Of a stretch of 64,000 nt of DNA, positions 23,939-33,303 are shown piece after piece (positions within the stretch are counted from its first letter, which is position 1; every line of letters begins with the position of its first letter). Both the position numbers and the translations under genes were made by a program. Source of the DNA: Polynucleobacter sp. MG-6-Vaara-E2 (GTDB lineage: Bacteria > Pseudomonadota > Gammaproteobacteria > Burkholderiales > Burkholderiaceae); NCBI RefSeq assembly GCF_018687695.1, contig NZ_CP061303.1, forward strand, positions 1,877,847 through 1,941,846. The letters run 5' to 3'. The notes under the pieces were generated by a model. It made no database searches. It was not told the DNA's origin and saw nothing but the letters and a program-made list of their open reading frames with translations.

Positions 23939-26900
23939 TTACGCTTGCTTAAATTTCCTCTGATGGTGATCTGCCCCCATTAAAAGATACATTGCAGGCA
24001 CAACAAATAGAGTAAATAAAGTACCGATTGATAAGCCAGTAAAGATCACTATACCCATTGACTGCCGACCTGCAGCACCCGCACCAGAGGCGATCACGAG
24101 AGGCACTACACCGAGGACCATCGCAGCCGTAGTCATCAAAATAGGTCTTAAGCGAACGCTACTTGCTTCCACAATTGCATCCAATTTACTGCGACCTGCC
24201 TCTTGAAGTTCATTTGCAAATTCCACGATCAAAATACCGTGCTTACTAATTAAGCCCATTAGCGTAACCAAACCAACTTGGGTATACACATTTAAGGTGG
24301 TGAAGCCAAGATTAATAAAGATGAGTGCGCCAAAAAGCGCTAGCGGCACTGATACCAAAATCACAATTGGGTCACGGAAACTTTCAAATTGGGCTGCCAA
24401 AACCAAGAACACAATCAAAATTGCAAAGAACATAGTAACTAAGAATCCACCCGACTCCGCCATAAATTGGCGCGATGGCCCGGCGTAGTCCATTGAATAA
24501 CCATTGGGGGCCACCTCTTTTAATGTTTGGCGCATGTACTCCAACAAATCCGCTTGCGAAATAAATGGGGTACTAACACCCGAGATCGTTGCTGAATTCA
24601 ATTGCTGAAAATGGTTAATTGACTGCGGAACAACTTTTTGTTTAATACTTGCGATTGTGCGAGCCTGGATCATGGCGCCACTAGGCGTACGAATATAGTA
24701 GTCCAAAATTTGATCAGGATTTAATCGATCAACCTGCTTTACTTGTGGAATCACTTTATAGGAACGGCCCGCAACAGAGAAATAATTCACATAGCCACCG
24801 CCTAATGCAGCAGATAAGGCAGCACCAACTTGCTGCTGAGTCATTCCTAAGGCAGCGACCTTCTCACGATCAATTACCAATACGTCTTGTGGCTTATCGA
24901 TTTTTAAGTCAGAGTCCACAAAAAAGAAATTGCCACTACGCCGGGCTTTATCTAAGACAGCTTGCGATACTTCATTCAATTGCTCATAAGACTCTGTGGT
25001 ATTAATAACAACCTGTACTGGCAAACCTTGAGCACCCGGTAAAGCAGGAAACTGAAAGGCAGCGACCCGCGCACCCGCGATCGTATTCCACTTCTGCTGC
25101 ATATCCTCTTGGAATTTTGTAGCATTGCGACTACGTTCACCCCAATCCTTGAGCAAAATACCACCAAAGCTCGATGTTGGACTGGTAATTTGAAACGCTT
25201 GTTCATATTCTGGTTCAGCTGCTGCAATTGCATAGATCTGATCTGCGTAAGTCTGCATTTGATTCACCGTACTATTCGGTGGGCCAGATGCTTGCATCAG
25301 TACAATCCCCTGATCTTCAGTAGGCGCTAGCTCTGCGCGAGCCGTTGCATATAAATAGGCAACTCCGCCCAACAATATGACACCCATGACGATGATGACT
25401 TGCCAGGTGCTTAATAAGTCACGCAACGAAGTTTGATAGCTGTGATGCACCCTATCAAAAACTTGATCAATCTTTTGCACAAAAGAGGAGGCTTCTTGCT
25501 CTTCTGTATAAATTCGAGAGCACATCATTGGAGAGAGAGTTAAAGCAATCAAACCCGAGACAGCAACTGCACTTGCTAAAGTAAAAGCAAATTCAGTAAA
25601 TAAGGCTCCCGTTAAGCCACCCTGAAAGCCAATGGGAATATATACAGCAATTAATACAACTGTCATCGCCAAAATTGGACCGCCTAACTCGCGTGCGGCA
25701 ATGAGAGACGCCTCCAAGGGCGACTTGCCCTCTTTCATATGCCTATCTACGTTCTCAACTACGATGATGGCATCATCCACTACCAACCCAATTGCAAGCA
25801 CAAGAGCAAGCAGAGTTAGCAAGTTAATTGAGTAACCCAGCATCTGCATCAAGAAGAATGTGCCAATCAATGACAATGGCATTGCAATCACTGGTACAGC
25901 AACAGCACGGACACTACCTAAAAACAGATAAATCACCAACGTTACGATCACCAAGGCTTCTAGCAAAGTAGATACAACTTCGTCAATAGAGCTAGTAATA
26001 AATTCAGTAGAGTCATAGACAATCTTGCCGTTCATGCCGATTGGTAACTGTTTTTGAATATCAGGGACAACATCTCTGACACGCTGCGCTACATCCAAAA
26101 GATTAGCCTGAGGAGCAACCTTAATGCCGATAAAGACGGATTGCTTACCGCTAAATGCGACATTTGTGTTGTAGTCCTCAGAGCCTAAAGAGACATTGGC
26201 AACTTGATCTAAATAAACAATATTCACGCCATCTTTTTTGACAACCAGCTTACGAAATTCATCCAACGTATGTAGATCGGTGCCTGCGACCAAGTCCACA
26301 GAAACCATATCTCCCTTAGTACTCCCGACTGCTGACAAATAATTATTAGCAGACATTGCACTATAGACATCGTCTGCGCCAACTCCTAGCCCAGCCATTT
26401 TTTCGCGATCCAACCAAGCGCGAAGGGCAAACTTTCTACCGCCAATTATTTCAGCATTCTGAACGCCCTCAACGGAGTCTAGTTTTGGTTTAACGACACG
26501 TAATAAATAATCTGTAATGGCATTGTTAGGTAACTGATCGCTATAAAAACCCATATACATAGCAGCAGTAGACTGCCCCACCTGAACCGTTAAAACTGGT
26601 TGCTGAGCTTGTGGTGGTAATTGATTTTTAACTGCACTGATTTGTGTTTGAATCTGGGTTAGCGCCGCGTTGGAGTCATAGTTCAACTTCAATGTAGCGA
26701 TGATGGTTGAAACTCCACTTACACTGGTAGAAGAAAGATAATCAATTCCCTGTGCTTGTGCGACAGAGGCTTCTAGTGGCTGAGTAATAAAGCCTGCAAT
26801 CGTCTCAGGATCAGCACCATAGTAAGCAGTGGTAATTGTGACAATCGCATTTTGTGTTTGAGGATATTGATTAACAGGTAGAGAACCAATAGCCTTTAAA

Positions 26901-26974
26901 CCAAATACCAGCACCAGTGCACTGACGACCAATGAAAGTACTGGTCTACGAATAAATATATCAGTCCAATTCAT
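23939..26974 (-). CDS. RND efflux pump permease (HAE1 type)
   Basis: A 1,011-residue inner-membrane drug/proton antiporter. The start N-W-T-D-I-F-I-R-R-P-V is typical of the MexK/MdtB-like branch. Twelve transmembrane helices in two halves flank large periplasmic loops. The proton-relay aspartates are D400 and D401 in G-L-V-V-D-D-A-I. It is slightly shorter than AcrB (about 1,050). It is the last gene of the outer-membrane factor, adaptor, permease operon, eight bases after the adaptor. Substrates cannot be predicted from sequence. Confidence 0.93.
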   Translation of the reverse strand: MNWTDIFIRRPVLSLVVSALVLVFGLKAIGSLPVNQYPQTQNAIVTITTAYYGADPETIAGFITQPLEASVAQAQGIDYLSSTSVSGVSTIIATLKLNYDSNAALTQIQTQISAVKNQLPPQAQQPVLTVQVGQSTAAMYMGFYSDQLPNNAITDYLLRVVKPKLDSVEGVQNAEIIGGRKFALRAWLDREKMAGLGVGADDVYSAMSANNYLSAVGSTKGDMVSVDLVAGTDLHTLDEFRKLVVKKDGVNIVYLDQVANVSLGSEDYNTNVAFSGKQSVFIGIKVAPQANLLDVAQRVRDVVPDIQKQLPIGMNGKIVYDSTEFITSSIDEVVSTLLEALVIVTLVIYLFLGSVRAVAVPVIAMPLSLIGTFFLMQMLGYSINLLTLLALVLAIGLVVDDAIIVVENVDRHMKEGKSPLEASLIAARELGGPILAMTVVLIAVYIPIGFQGGLTGALFTEFAFTLASAVAVSGLIALTLSPMMCSRIYTEEQEASSFVQKIDQVFDRVHHSYQTSLRDLLSTWQVIIVMGVILLGGVAYLYATARAELAPTEDQGIVLMQASGPPNSTVNQMQTYADQIYAIAAAEPEYEQAFQITSPTSSFGGILLKDWGERSRNATKFQEDMQQKWNTIAGARVAAFQFPALPGAQGLPVQVVINTTESYEQLNEVSQAVLDKARRSGNFFFVDSDLKIDKPQDVLVIDREKVAALGMTQQQVGAALSAALGGGYVNYFSVAGRSYKVIPQVKQVDRLNPDQILDYYIRTPSGAMIQARTIASIKQKVVPQSINHFQQLNSATISGVSTPFISQADLLEYMRQTLKEVAPNGYSMDYAGPSRQFMAESGGFLVTMFFAILIVFLVLAAQFESFRDPIVILVSVPLALFGALIFINLGFTTLNVYTQVGLVTLMGLISKHGILIVEFANELQEAGRSKLDAIVEASSVRLRPILMTTAAMVLGVVPLVIASGAGAAGRQSMGIVIFTGLSIGTLFTLFVVPAMYLLMGADHHQRKFKQA

Positions 26975-26981
26975 CTTCTAC

Positions 26982-28313
26982 CTATTCCTGTGGATTAGGA
27001 TTAGGTGAATTTGCTGGCTGCACCTTATTGTTAATAATTAACGGGGTACCATTCTTCAGTTTTAGTTGCCCGCTCGTAACAACCGTATCACCTTCATTAA
27101 TGCCCTTGAGAATTGCCACTTGATCGCCGCGAGTGCTACCAGTAGTCACAAATACTTGCTGAGCCTCAAGTGCGGGCTTACCTTGTTTGTTTTTCTTGCC
27201 AGTATCCTTAGCAATAAAGACTGTTGAACCATATGGGTTGTAGGTCACCGCCGTCTGAGGCAAGGTTAATAACTTCACTTGATCACCCAACTTGATGTTC
27301 ACATTTGCAAACATACCCGGCAATACTTTCTTATCGGGATTAGCAATCTGTGCCTCAATTTGAATATTGCGGGTATTTGTATCAACCTTGGGGCTTACTG
27401 CAGTAATTTTCCCCCTAAAGCTGGCATCTTTAAACGCATCTGTAGTCACCTCGACATCTTGCCCAACTTGAATCTGCTCTGCATTACTTTGCGGCAAATT
27501 AAAATCCACAAAAATCGGATCTAAAGTTTGTAAGGTTAATAATTTATCGCCCGGATTAACAAACTGTCCTGGGTTAATGGAAACAATCCCAACGCGTCCA
27601 CTAAACGGTGCCCTCAGATTTTTTTTAGCAACCAATGCAGTTTGTGCCTCTACCTGGGCTTGTTTAGACATTGCATCAGCTTTGCTGGTATCAAACACAT
27701 TCTTGCTGATCGCCTGGATTACAAGCTGTTGTTTATCGCGCTCGTTAATCACTTTGGCAAGATCTGCCATCGCCTTTAAAGAGTTAAGCTGGGCAACATC
27801 AGATGCATCATTAAGCTTGATCAGTAGCTCACCCTCTTTTACGTCTTGGCCAGACTTCACTGGTACAGCTTGCACCAAACCACCAATCTCGGTACTGAGA
27901 TCAACCCCTCTATAGGCACGAACATTACCAACGCTTGTTAATTTAGGCTGCCATTCTGAAGTAGCAACCACCATCGTAGAGACAGTCGCTGGAGGCAATC
28001 CCATGCCAGAGATGAAATGCTTAATCATGAAGGTCTTAAATTGATTAAAAGCAAAAATCAAACCTAGCAATAAGAAAACCCCGCACAACATAATCGTCAT
28101 GCGTCGCTGAAGCGGCTCCATTGCCATCAACTTAGCATGTGCTTTTGTTCCGCGCCATTTAGCCCCCATGCGAGCATAGAAAGCTTTAGCTTTTTCCCAA
28201 AGTGCAAGGACTTTTTCGCGCAATTTCCATTGCTCGGCCTTCAATTTTGCCCAAGCCCACAAGGCAATCATGGCAGCAATCAGCTTACTTTTAATTGTTT
28301 CCAGAAGTTTCAT
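26982..28313 (-). CDS. RND efflux periplasmic adaptor (membrane fusion protein)
   Basis: A 443-residue adaptor. Residues 72-89 form the single membrane anchor; the lipoyl/hairpin domain follows (V-K-S-G-Q-D-V-K-E-G-E-L-L near residue 154) together with the barrel and membrane-proximal domains, and the C-terminus is Asn/Pro-rich. Oddly, about 70 residues precede the anchor, rich in Trp, Lys and Ala and predicted to be amphipathic helix; most adaptors have only a few residues there. The start overlaps the outer-membrane factor gene by 23 bases, so an internal start is possible, but the overlap is compatible with coupling. Confidence 0.9.
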   Translation of the reverse strand: MKLLETIKSKLIAAMIALWAWAKLKAEQWKLREKVLALWEKAKAFYARMGAKWRGTKAHAKLMAMEPLQRRMTIMLCGVFLLLGLIFAFNQFKTFMIKHFISGMGLPPATVSTMVVATSEWQPKLTSVGNVRAYRGVDLSTEIGGLVQAVPVKSGQDVKEGELLIKLNDASDVAQLNSLKAMADLAKVINERDKQQLVIQAISKNVFDTSKADAMSKQAQVEAQTALVAKKNLRAPFSGRVGIVSINPGQFVNPGDKLLTLQTLDPIFVDFNLPQSNAEQIQVGQDVEVTTDAFKDASFRGKITAVSPKVDTNTRNIQIEAQIANPDKKVLPGMFANVNIKLGDQVKLLTLPQTAVTYNPYGSTVFIAKDTGKKNKQGKPALEAQQVFVTTGSTRGDQVAILKGINEGDTVVTSGQLKLKNGTPLIINNKVQPANSPNPNPQE

Positions 28314-29841
28314 TTTGGTCTTTGTTCGCTATAGCTTTTGGTTTAAACGCGGGGCCTTCACGGTTCCACCAGCCGCCGCCTAGTGCAGCAAATAATGCTG
28401 CTGTATCAGAGAATCGTGTTGCTTGAGCTGCAACCGATTTCACTTTTGCCTGTTGATACTGATTTTGGTAATAAAGCACTGCTAAATAACTTGCTGTACC
28501 CAATTTATATTGTTGTTGAACGAGATTCAAGGTTTCATAGGCGTAACGCTCTGCATCAGATGCCGCCCTGAGTGCTTGAGCGCCTGTCTCAAGCGCACGC
28601 AATGCATTTGCCACCTCTTGAAAGGCATTCAATACAGTCGCTTGATATTGAAAGGCTGCTAACTCGTAGTTAGCTATTGCTCCACGTCGCTGAGCCAGTA
28701 ACTGCCCACCCTGAAATAGGGGCTGCAAAATGCCTCCGCCAATGGCCCATAAGGATGAGTTAGGTCCAAACAAAGCGGCAGAGGTAAGAGCAGCCGATCC
28801 AATTGATCCAGTGATATTAAATTGCGGGAGTAAGTTCGCTGTTGCGACCCCAACAAAAGCATTCTGCGCCTTCAGTTGCGCCTCTGCAGCTCGTACATCC
28901 GGACGTTGACGCACCAAACTTGAGGGCACAGAAAGTGGAAGCTTTTCCGGAAGATGAAGCTTACTAAGATCAAACTCAGTAATATCTGCATTACTGGGTA
29001 ACTCACCAACTAATACTGCTAACTGGTTACGTGCAAATGCCAAATTTCTCTCATAGTTAAACAAGTCAACCTGTGAATTCGAAACTAAAGTGCGTTGGGA
29101 TGTCACATCCACTTTTGATACAGTACCGATGACCAATTGTTTTTCAGTCACTTCCGCTAAATTTGTTTGAGCTTTCAAAATTTCTTCAGTTGCTTGCATT
29201 TGTGCACGCAAGGCAGCCTCTTTAACTGCACTAGTTACTACGTTAGCAGTTAAAGAGAGATAAGCGCCCTCCAATTGAAATTGAGCAACTTCTGCTTGCG
29301 CGCGAGCGCCCTCAACAGCCCGACGTGCCCCACCAAACACATCAAGCTTATAGGCCACGTTTACAGAAGTGTTATAGAGATTGTATGTATCGGAGCCATA
29401 TGGCAGACCATAAATTGCAGCAGGCTGAAGTTGGCGCGTAGCGGCACCCCCAAAACCTACAGCGGGGAAATATTGACCGCCAACTTGAGCATTCACATTC
29501 TCTTGGGCGGCACGCAAGGCAGCATCAGCAGCACCTAAATTTGGGTTTTGTTCTAAGGCTTTTTTAATTAAGGCATCAAGCTCAGGGGATTTGTAGAGTT
29601 CCCACCATTGCGCCTCAATATCTGCCCCCTCAACGAACTCCTGATCAGTACCACCAGGAACACCAGGAGCAGTGGCTAATTTTTTAGATAAGGGGCTCTC
29701 GGTATAGGTAGAAGTCTTGGGCGCCTCTGGCTGCTTAAAATCGGGTCCCACCGCGCATGCAGAAAGTGTGCCCATGCAAATAAGCGCGAGGATGTGCGAG
29801 CGCGAGAGGACTGGTACTTTAGAGGGGAACATGAATTGCAA
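28291..29841 (-). CDS. Efflux outer-membrane factor (NodT/OprM family lipoprotein)
   Basis: A 516-residue outer-membrane channel of the TolC-like family. The signal peptide ends in a lipobox L-S-A-C at Cys29, and the mature start A-V-G-P-D-F-K-Q-P is typical of NodT-type proteins. Two repeated helical coiled-coil halves are evident (R-Q-R-P-D-V-R-A-A-E near the middle). The TTG at 29841 is preferred as start because AAGGA lies six bases upstream; an ATG at 29832 is the alternative. It is the first gene of the efflux operon and its ribosome-binding site lies in a palindrome. Confidence 0.9.
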   Translation of the reverse strand: MQFMFPSKVPVLSRSHILALICMGTLSACAVGPDFKQPEAPKTSTYTESPLSKKLATAPGVPGGTDQEFVEGADIEAQWWELYKSPELDALIKKALEQNPNLGAADAALRAAQENVNAQVGGQYFPAVGFGGAATRQLQPAAIYGLPYGSDTYNLYNTSVNVAYKLDVFGGARRAVEGARAQAEVAQFQLEGAYLSLTANVVTSAVKEAALRAQMQATEEILKAQTNLAEVTEKQLVIGTVSKVDVTSQRTLVSNSQVDLFNYERNLAFARNQLAVLVGELPSNADITEFDLSKLHLPEKLPLSVPSSLVRQRPDVRAAEAQLKAQNAFVGVATANLLPQFNITGSIGSAALTSAALFGPNSSLWAIGGGILQPLFQGGQLLAQRRGAIANYELAAFQYQATVLNAFQEVANALRALETGAQALRAASDAERYAYETLNLVQQQYKLGTASYLAVLYYQNQYQQAKVKSVAAQATRFSDTAALFAALGGGWWNREGPAFKPKAIANKDQNETSGNN

Positions 29842-29843
29842 CG

Positions 29844-29866
29844 AATATCCTTTTACAAAGGATATT
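29844..29866 (-). promoter_or_regulatory. Palindrome covering the RBS of the efflux operon
   Basis: AATATCCTTT at 29844-29853 and AAAGGATATT at 29857-29866 form a perfect 10-base inverted repeat with a three-base loop, ending two bases before the TTG start. Read leftward, the AAGGA ribosome-binding site lies in the second arm. It could be a repressor operator or an RNA hairpin that hides the site. No regulator gene is adjacent. Confidence 0.55.
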
Positions 29867-29874
29867 TGAACACA

Positions 29875-29906
29875 AAAATACTATCAGGGCTTCGTAAAGC
29901 CCTGAT
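29875..29906 (-). terminator. Rho-independent-like terminator of glmS
   Basis: A perfect 10-base stem (ATCAGGGCTT at 29883-29892, AAGCCCTGAT at 29897-29906) with a four-base loop lies 50 bases after the glmS stop. Read leftward it is followed by AGTATTTTTG, a short T run. It separates the glm operon from the efflux operon. Confidence 0.65.
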
Positions 29907-29956
29907 TTATCTATCTAAATTTGTCAACAAATGGGAATAAAAGTCAATCCCAAGAT

Positions 29957-31789
29957 TTATTCAACTGTTACGCTCTTTGCTAGGTTACGCGGCTTATCTA
30001 CATCCGTGCCACGAGCGCAAGCGGTGTGATACGCCAACAACTGCAACGGAACGACATGAAGGATGGGCGAAAGCTTGCCATAGTGCTCTGGTAAGCGAAT
30101 GACATTGATGCCATCACTACTGACAATCTCAGTATCTTGATCAGCGAAAACGTACAACTTTCCACCGCGCGCTTTTACTTCTTGCATATTAGATTTCAAT
30201 TTCTCAAGCAAGTCGTCATTTGGTGCAACCGTCACTACTGGCATCTTGTCTGTAACCAATGCCAAAGGACCATGCTTTAATTCTCCTGCTGGATAGGCCT
30301 CAGCATGAATATAAGAAATCTCTTTTAATTTCAATGCACCTTCTAGTGCGATTGGATAATGCAGTCCGCGCCCTAAGAAGAGCGCATTCTCACATTTTGC
30401 AAAAGCATCGCTCCAAGCAATAATTTGGGGCTCAAGAGCTAAAACTGCATGGAGCGCTTTTGGTAAATGACGCAATTCGCGAAGAAGTTCTTTCTCTTTC
30501 TCCGCAGAAATTTTGTCAGCACGCTTTGCAATCGAGACTGCTAATAGATAAAGCGCTAGCAATTGTGTTGTAAAAGCTTTCGTAGATGCAACACCAATCT
30601 CAGCACCTGCCTTAGTTAAAAAGTGCCAGTCAGTTTCACGTACCATCGCGCTACTCGCAACATTGCAGATAGCCAAGGTATGTTTATGTCCTAAACCCTT
30701 TGCATGACGTAATGCTGCCAAGGTATCTGCTGTTTCACCAGATTGTGAGACAACGACAACCAAAGTTTTGGGATTTGGAACTGTCGTACGGTAGCGATAT
30801 TCACTGGCAATTTCTACTTGAGTAGGAATACCAGCAATATCCTCTAGCCAATATTTAGCAACACATGCGGAGTAATAGCTGGTACCACAAGCGAGAATCA
30901 AAATCTGATCAAATGTTTTCCAATCCTCAATGTTGGCACCAAATAATTCGGGTCCAAAAGAAACAATGTTCGCAAGCGTGTCGCCAATGGCCCTGGGTTG
31001 CTCAAAAATTTCCTTTTGCATGTAATGCTGATAGGGGCCAAGATCCACAGAGTCTGCTTGTGTAGGCATGGGCTTTTGCTCACGCTTTACAGACTTGCCA
31101 GATTGATCTATGACCTCAACACTGTCGGCTTTCAAAATGGCTACATCACCCTCTTCCAAATACATCATTGAATGAGCGCGGCCCGCTAAAGCCAAAGCAT
31201 CTGAAGCTAGGAAATTCTCTTGCTCGCCAAGGGCAACCACTAGAGGGGATCCGGCGCGTGCACCTACTAATGTTTGAGGATTGTCTTGTGCGATCACACC
31301 GATTGCATAGGCACCATGTAATTTGGGTAAGACTGCCTTCACAGATTGCGCAATCTGTTTTTGATTACTACTGACATACTGCTGATGAATTAAATGGGCA
31401 ATAACTTCTGTATCAGTCTCAGAAGTAAATATATAACCAGCCGCCTTTAACTCAGCACGAAGGCTTTCATAGTTTTCAATGATGCCGTTATGGACAACCG
31501 CAATTAAATCATTCGAGATATGGGGATGGGCATTTTGGGTATCGGGCTTACCGTGGGTAGCCCAGCGGGTATGCGCAATACCTAAGGTGCCAAGAAAGTC
31601 TTTGCCTTGTGCTGCCAACTCAGAGACGCGAGCTGTAGTGCGAGCTCTTTCAATTGGATGCTTAGCATCGTTGCCATCGATCACTGCAAAACCACAAGAA
31701 TCATATCCTCGGTACTCAAGGCGACGCAAACCCTCAACCAAAACATCAACAATATTTTGATGTGATGTCGCCCCAACAATACCGCACAT
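29957..31789 (-). CDS. glmS: Glutamine--fructose-6-phosphate aminotransferase
   Basis: A 610-residue enzyme that makes glucosamine 6-phosphate, the entry to peptidoglycan and lipopolysaccharide. The N-terminal glutamine amidotransferase domain begins M-C-G-I-V-G, with Cys2 as nucleophile after removal of Met; two SIS sugar-isomerase domains follow (S-Q-S-G-E-T-A-D-T-L near residue 350), and the end K-S-V-T-V-E is standard. Its ATG shares one base with the glmU stop (TAATG). No glmS ribozyme can lie upstream, because glmU is contiguous. Confidence 0.97.
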   Translation of the reverse strand: MCGIVGATSHQNIVDVLVEGLRRLEYRGYDSCGFAVIDGNDAKHPIERARTTARVSELAAQGKDFLGTLGIAHTRWATHGKPDTQNAHPHISNDLIAVVHNGIIENYESLRAELKAAGYIFTSETDTEVIAHLIHQQYVSSNQKQIAQSVKAVLPKLHGAYAIGVIAQDNPQTLVGARAGSPLVVALGEQENFLASDALALAGRAHSMMYLEEGDVAILKADSVEVIDQSGKSVKREQKPMPTQADSVDLGPYQHYMQKEIFEQPRAIGDTLANIVSFGPELFGANIEDWKTFDQILILACGTSYYSACVAKYWLEDIAGIPTQVEIASEYRYRTTVPNPKTLVVVVSQSGETADTLAALRHAKGLGHKHTLAICNVASSAMVRETDWHFLTKAGAEIGVASTKAFTTQLLALYLLAVSIAKRADKISAEKEKELLRELRHLPKALHAVLALEPQIIAWSDAFAKCENALFLGRGLHYPIALEGALKLKEISYIHAEAYPAGELKHGPLALVTDKMPVVTVAPNDDLLEKLKSNMQEVKARGGKLYVFADQDTEIVSSDGINVIRLPEHYGKLSPILHVVPLQLLAYHTACARGTDVDKPRNLAKSVTVE

Positions 31790-33303
31790 TATTTTTTACC
31801 CTTTACTACTTTTTTAACCACTTTTTTTACAGTTGCTTTAGATTGAGGTTTCTTTGTAGATACTTTTTTGGCGCTGACTTTTTTGGTCGCTACTGTTTTT
31901 TGCTTCTTCACCGGGCGCTGCCATTGCAAAGAAATTTGCTTCGCCCTAGATACTGTCAGCTGATTGGCGGGTGCATCTTTAGTCAGGGTTGTACCGGCAC
32001 CTAATGTTGCGCCACGCCCAACTCGCACTGGAGCAACTAACTGGGTATCAGAACCGATGAACACATCATCTTCAATAATGGTCTGGTGCTTGTTCACGCC
32101 ATCGTAATTACAAGTAATTGTGCCGGCACCAATATTGACTCTTGAACCAACAATAGAATCGCCCACATAAGCCAAATGATTTGCCTTGCTATTCGCTGCA
32201 ATTTTGCTGTTCTTAACTTCAACGAAATTGCCAATGTGGACATCATTTGATAAATCGGCGCCAGGGCGCAAACGAGCATAAGGCCCAATCACTGACTGAT
32301 CGCCAACCTTTGCACCATCTATGTGACTATACGCATGTATCACTACACCTTTACCGACAGTGGTATTACGAATCACGCAGTAAGGGCCAATCTCGACTCC
32401 TGATGCTAATGTAACGCTACCTTCAAATACACACCCCACGTCGATCAAAACATCGAGGCCACATGCTAAAGTACCCCTCACATCAATGCGATTTGGATCT
32501 GCAAGTGATACACCAGCGTTCATCAATTGATTGGCGATATTGCGTTGATGTAATCGCTCCAGGGCAGCTAACTGATCACGGCTATTGACGCCAACAGTTT
32601 CAAACTCATGATCAGCCTGCGTAGTGCGAATGGGTACACCATCTTTTACGGCCATTGCAATAACGTCTGTTAAGTAGTATTCACCCTGCGCATTACTGGC
32701 GCGCAGAGCCTTCAGCCATTTCTTGAGCGCATTTGTCGGCAACACCATGATGCCAGTATTAATTTCTTGAATGGCTTTCTGTGTAACTGATGCATCCTTT
32801 TCTTCAACAATCTCTTTTACAGAGCCGTCCGCATCCCGCACGATACGGCCGTATCCAGTTGGATCGCTTAAGTTCTGAGTCAGAAGTGCCAATGCAGAAT
32901 CTTTGCCTCGCACACCATCAGCCAATTTAACTAGCCTGCTTAAAGTCTTGTGAGACGTTAGTGGTACATCGCCATATAAAACTAATGTGGGCTCATTCAC
33001 ATCAAGCTTAGGCAATGCTTGGAGTAGTGCATGTCCCGTACCGTTTTGCTGAGCCTGAAGCGCAGTGCTTACCTTGCTGAATCTGGAATCTTCTTGAGCT
33101 GTGCCTATTAAGAATTCTTTAACGTCTACAGCGCCATGCCCAACAACCACGATGGGTCCATTTTTAGAGGGCTTGCCCTGGAGAGTTAAAGCGGTATTGA
33201 GCACATGCTGGAGAAGGGGCTTGCCTGCCAAAGTTTGGAGGACTTTAGGCAATGCGGACTTCATCCGCTTTCCTTGCCCAGCAGCCAATATGACGATATT
33301 CAT
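31789..33303 (-). CDS. glmU: Bifunctional GlmU with a lysine-rich C-terminal tail
   Basis: A 504-residue enzyme that acetylates glucosamine 1-phosphate and then makes UDP-GlcNAc. The N-terminal pyrophosphorylase has L-A-A-G-Q-G-K-R-M at residues 6-14; the C-terminal left-handed beta-helix has hexapeptide repeats and N-C-N-Y-D-G-V-N-K near residue 424. E. coli GlmU has 456 residues. Here residues about 463-504 add a tail with 17 lysines in 42 residues and K-K-V-like repeats, resembling histone-H1-like tails. The gene overlaps ttcA by four bases and glmS by one. Confidence 0.96.
   Translation of the reverse strand: MNIVILAAGQGKRMKSALPKVLQTLAGKPLLQHVLNTALTLQGKPSKNGPIVVVGHGAVDVKEFLIGTAQEDSRFSKVSTALQAQQNGTGHALLQALPKLDVNEPTLVLYGDVPLTSHKTLSRLVKLADGVRGKDSALALLTQNLSDPTGYGRIVRDADGSVKEIVEEKDASVTQKAIQEINTGIMVLPTNALKKWLKALRASNAQGEYYLTDVIAMAVKDGVPIRTTQADHEFETVGVNSRDQLAALERLHQRNIANQLMNAGVSLADPNRIDVRGTLACGLDVLIDVGCVFEGSVTLASGVEIGPYCVIRNTTVGKGVVIHAYSHIDGAKVGDQSVIGPYARLRPGADLSNDVHIGNFVEVKNSKIAANSKANHLAYVGDSIVGSRVNIGAGTITCNYDGVNKHQTIIEDDVFIGSDTQLVAPVRVGRGATLGAGTTLTKDAPANQLTVSRAKQISLQWQRPVKKQKTVATKKVSAKKVSTKKPQSKATVKKVVKKVVKGKK

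Noticed and set aside
31785..31800. glmS ribozyme
   Set aside because: glmU and glmS overlap by one base, leaving no leader, and no ribozyme core was seen.
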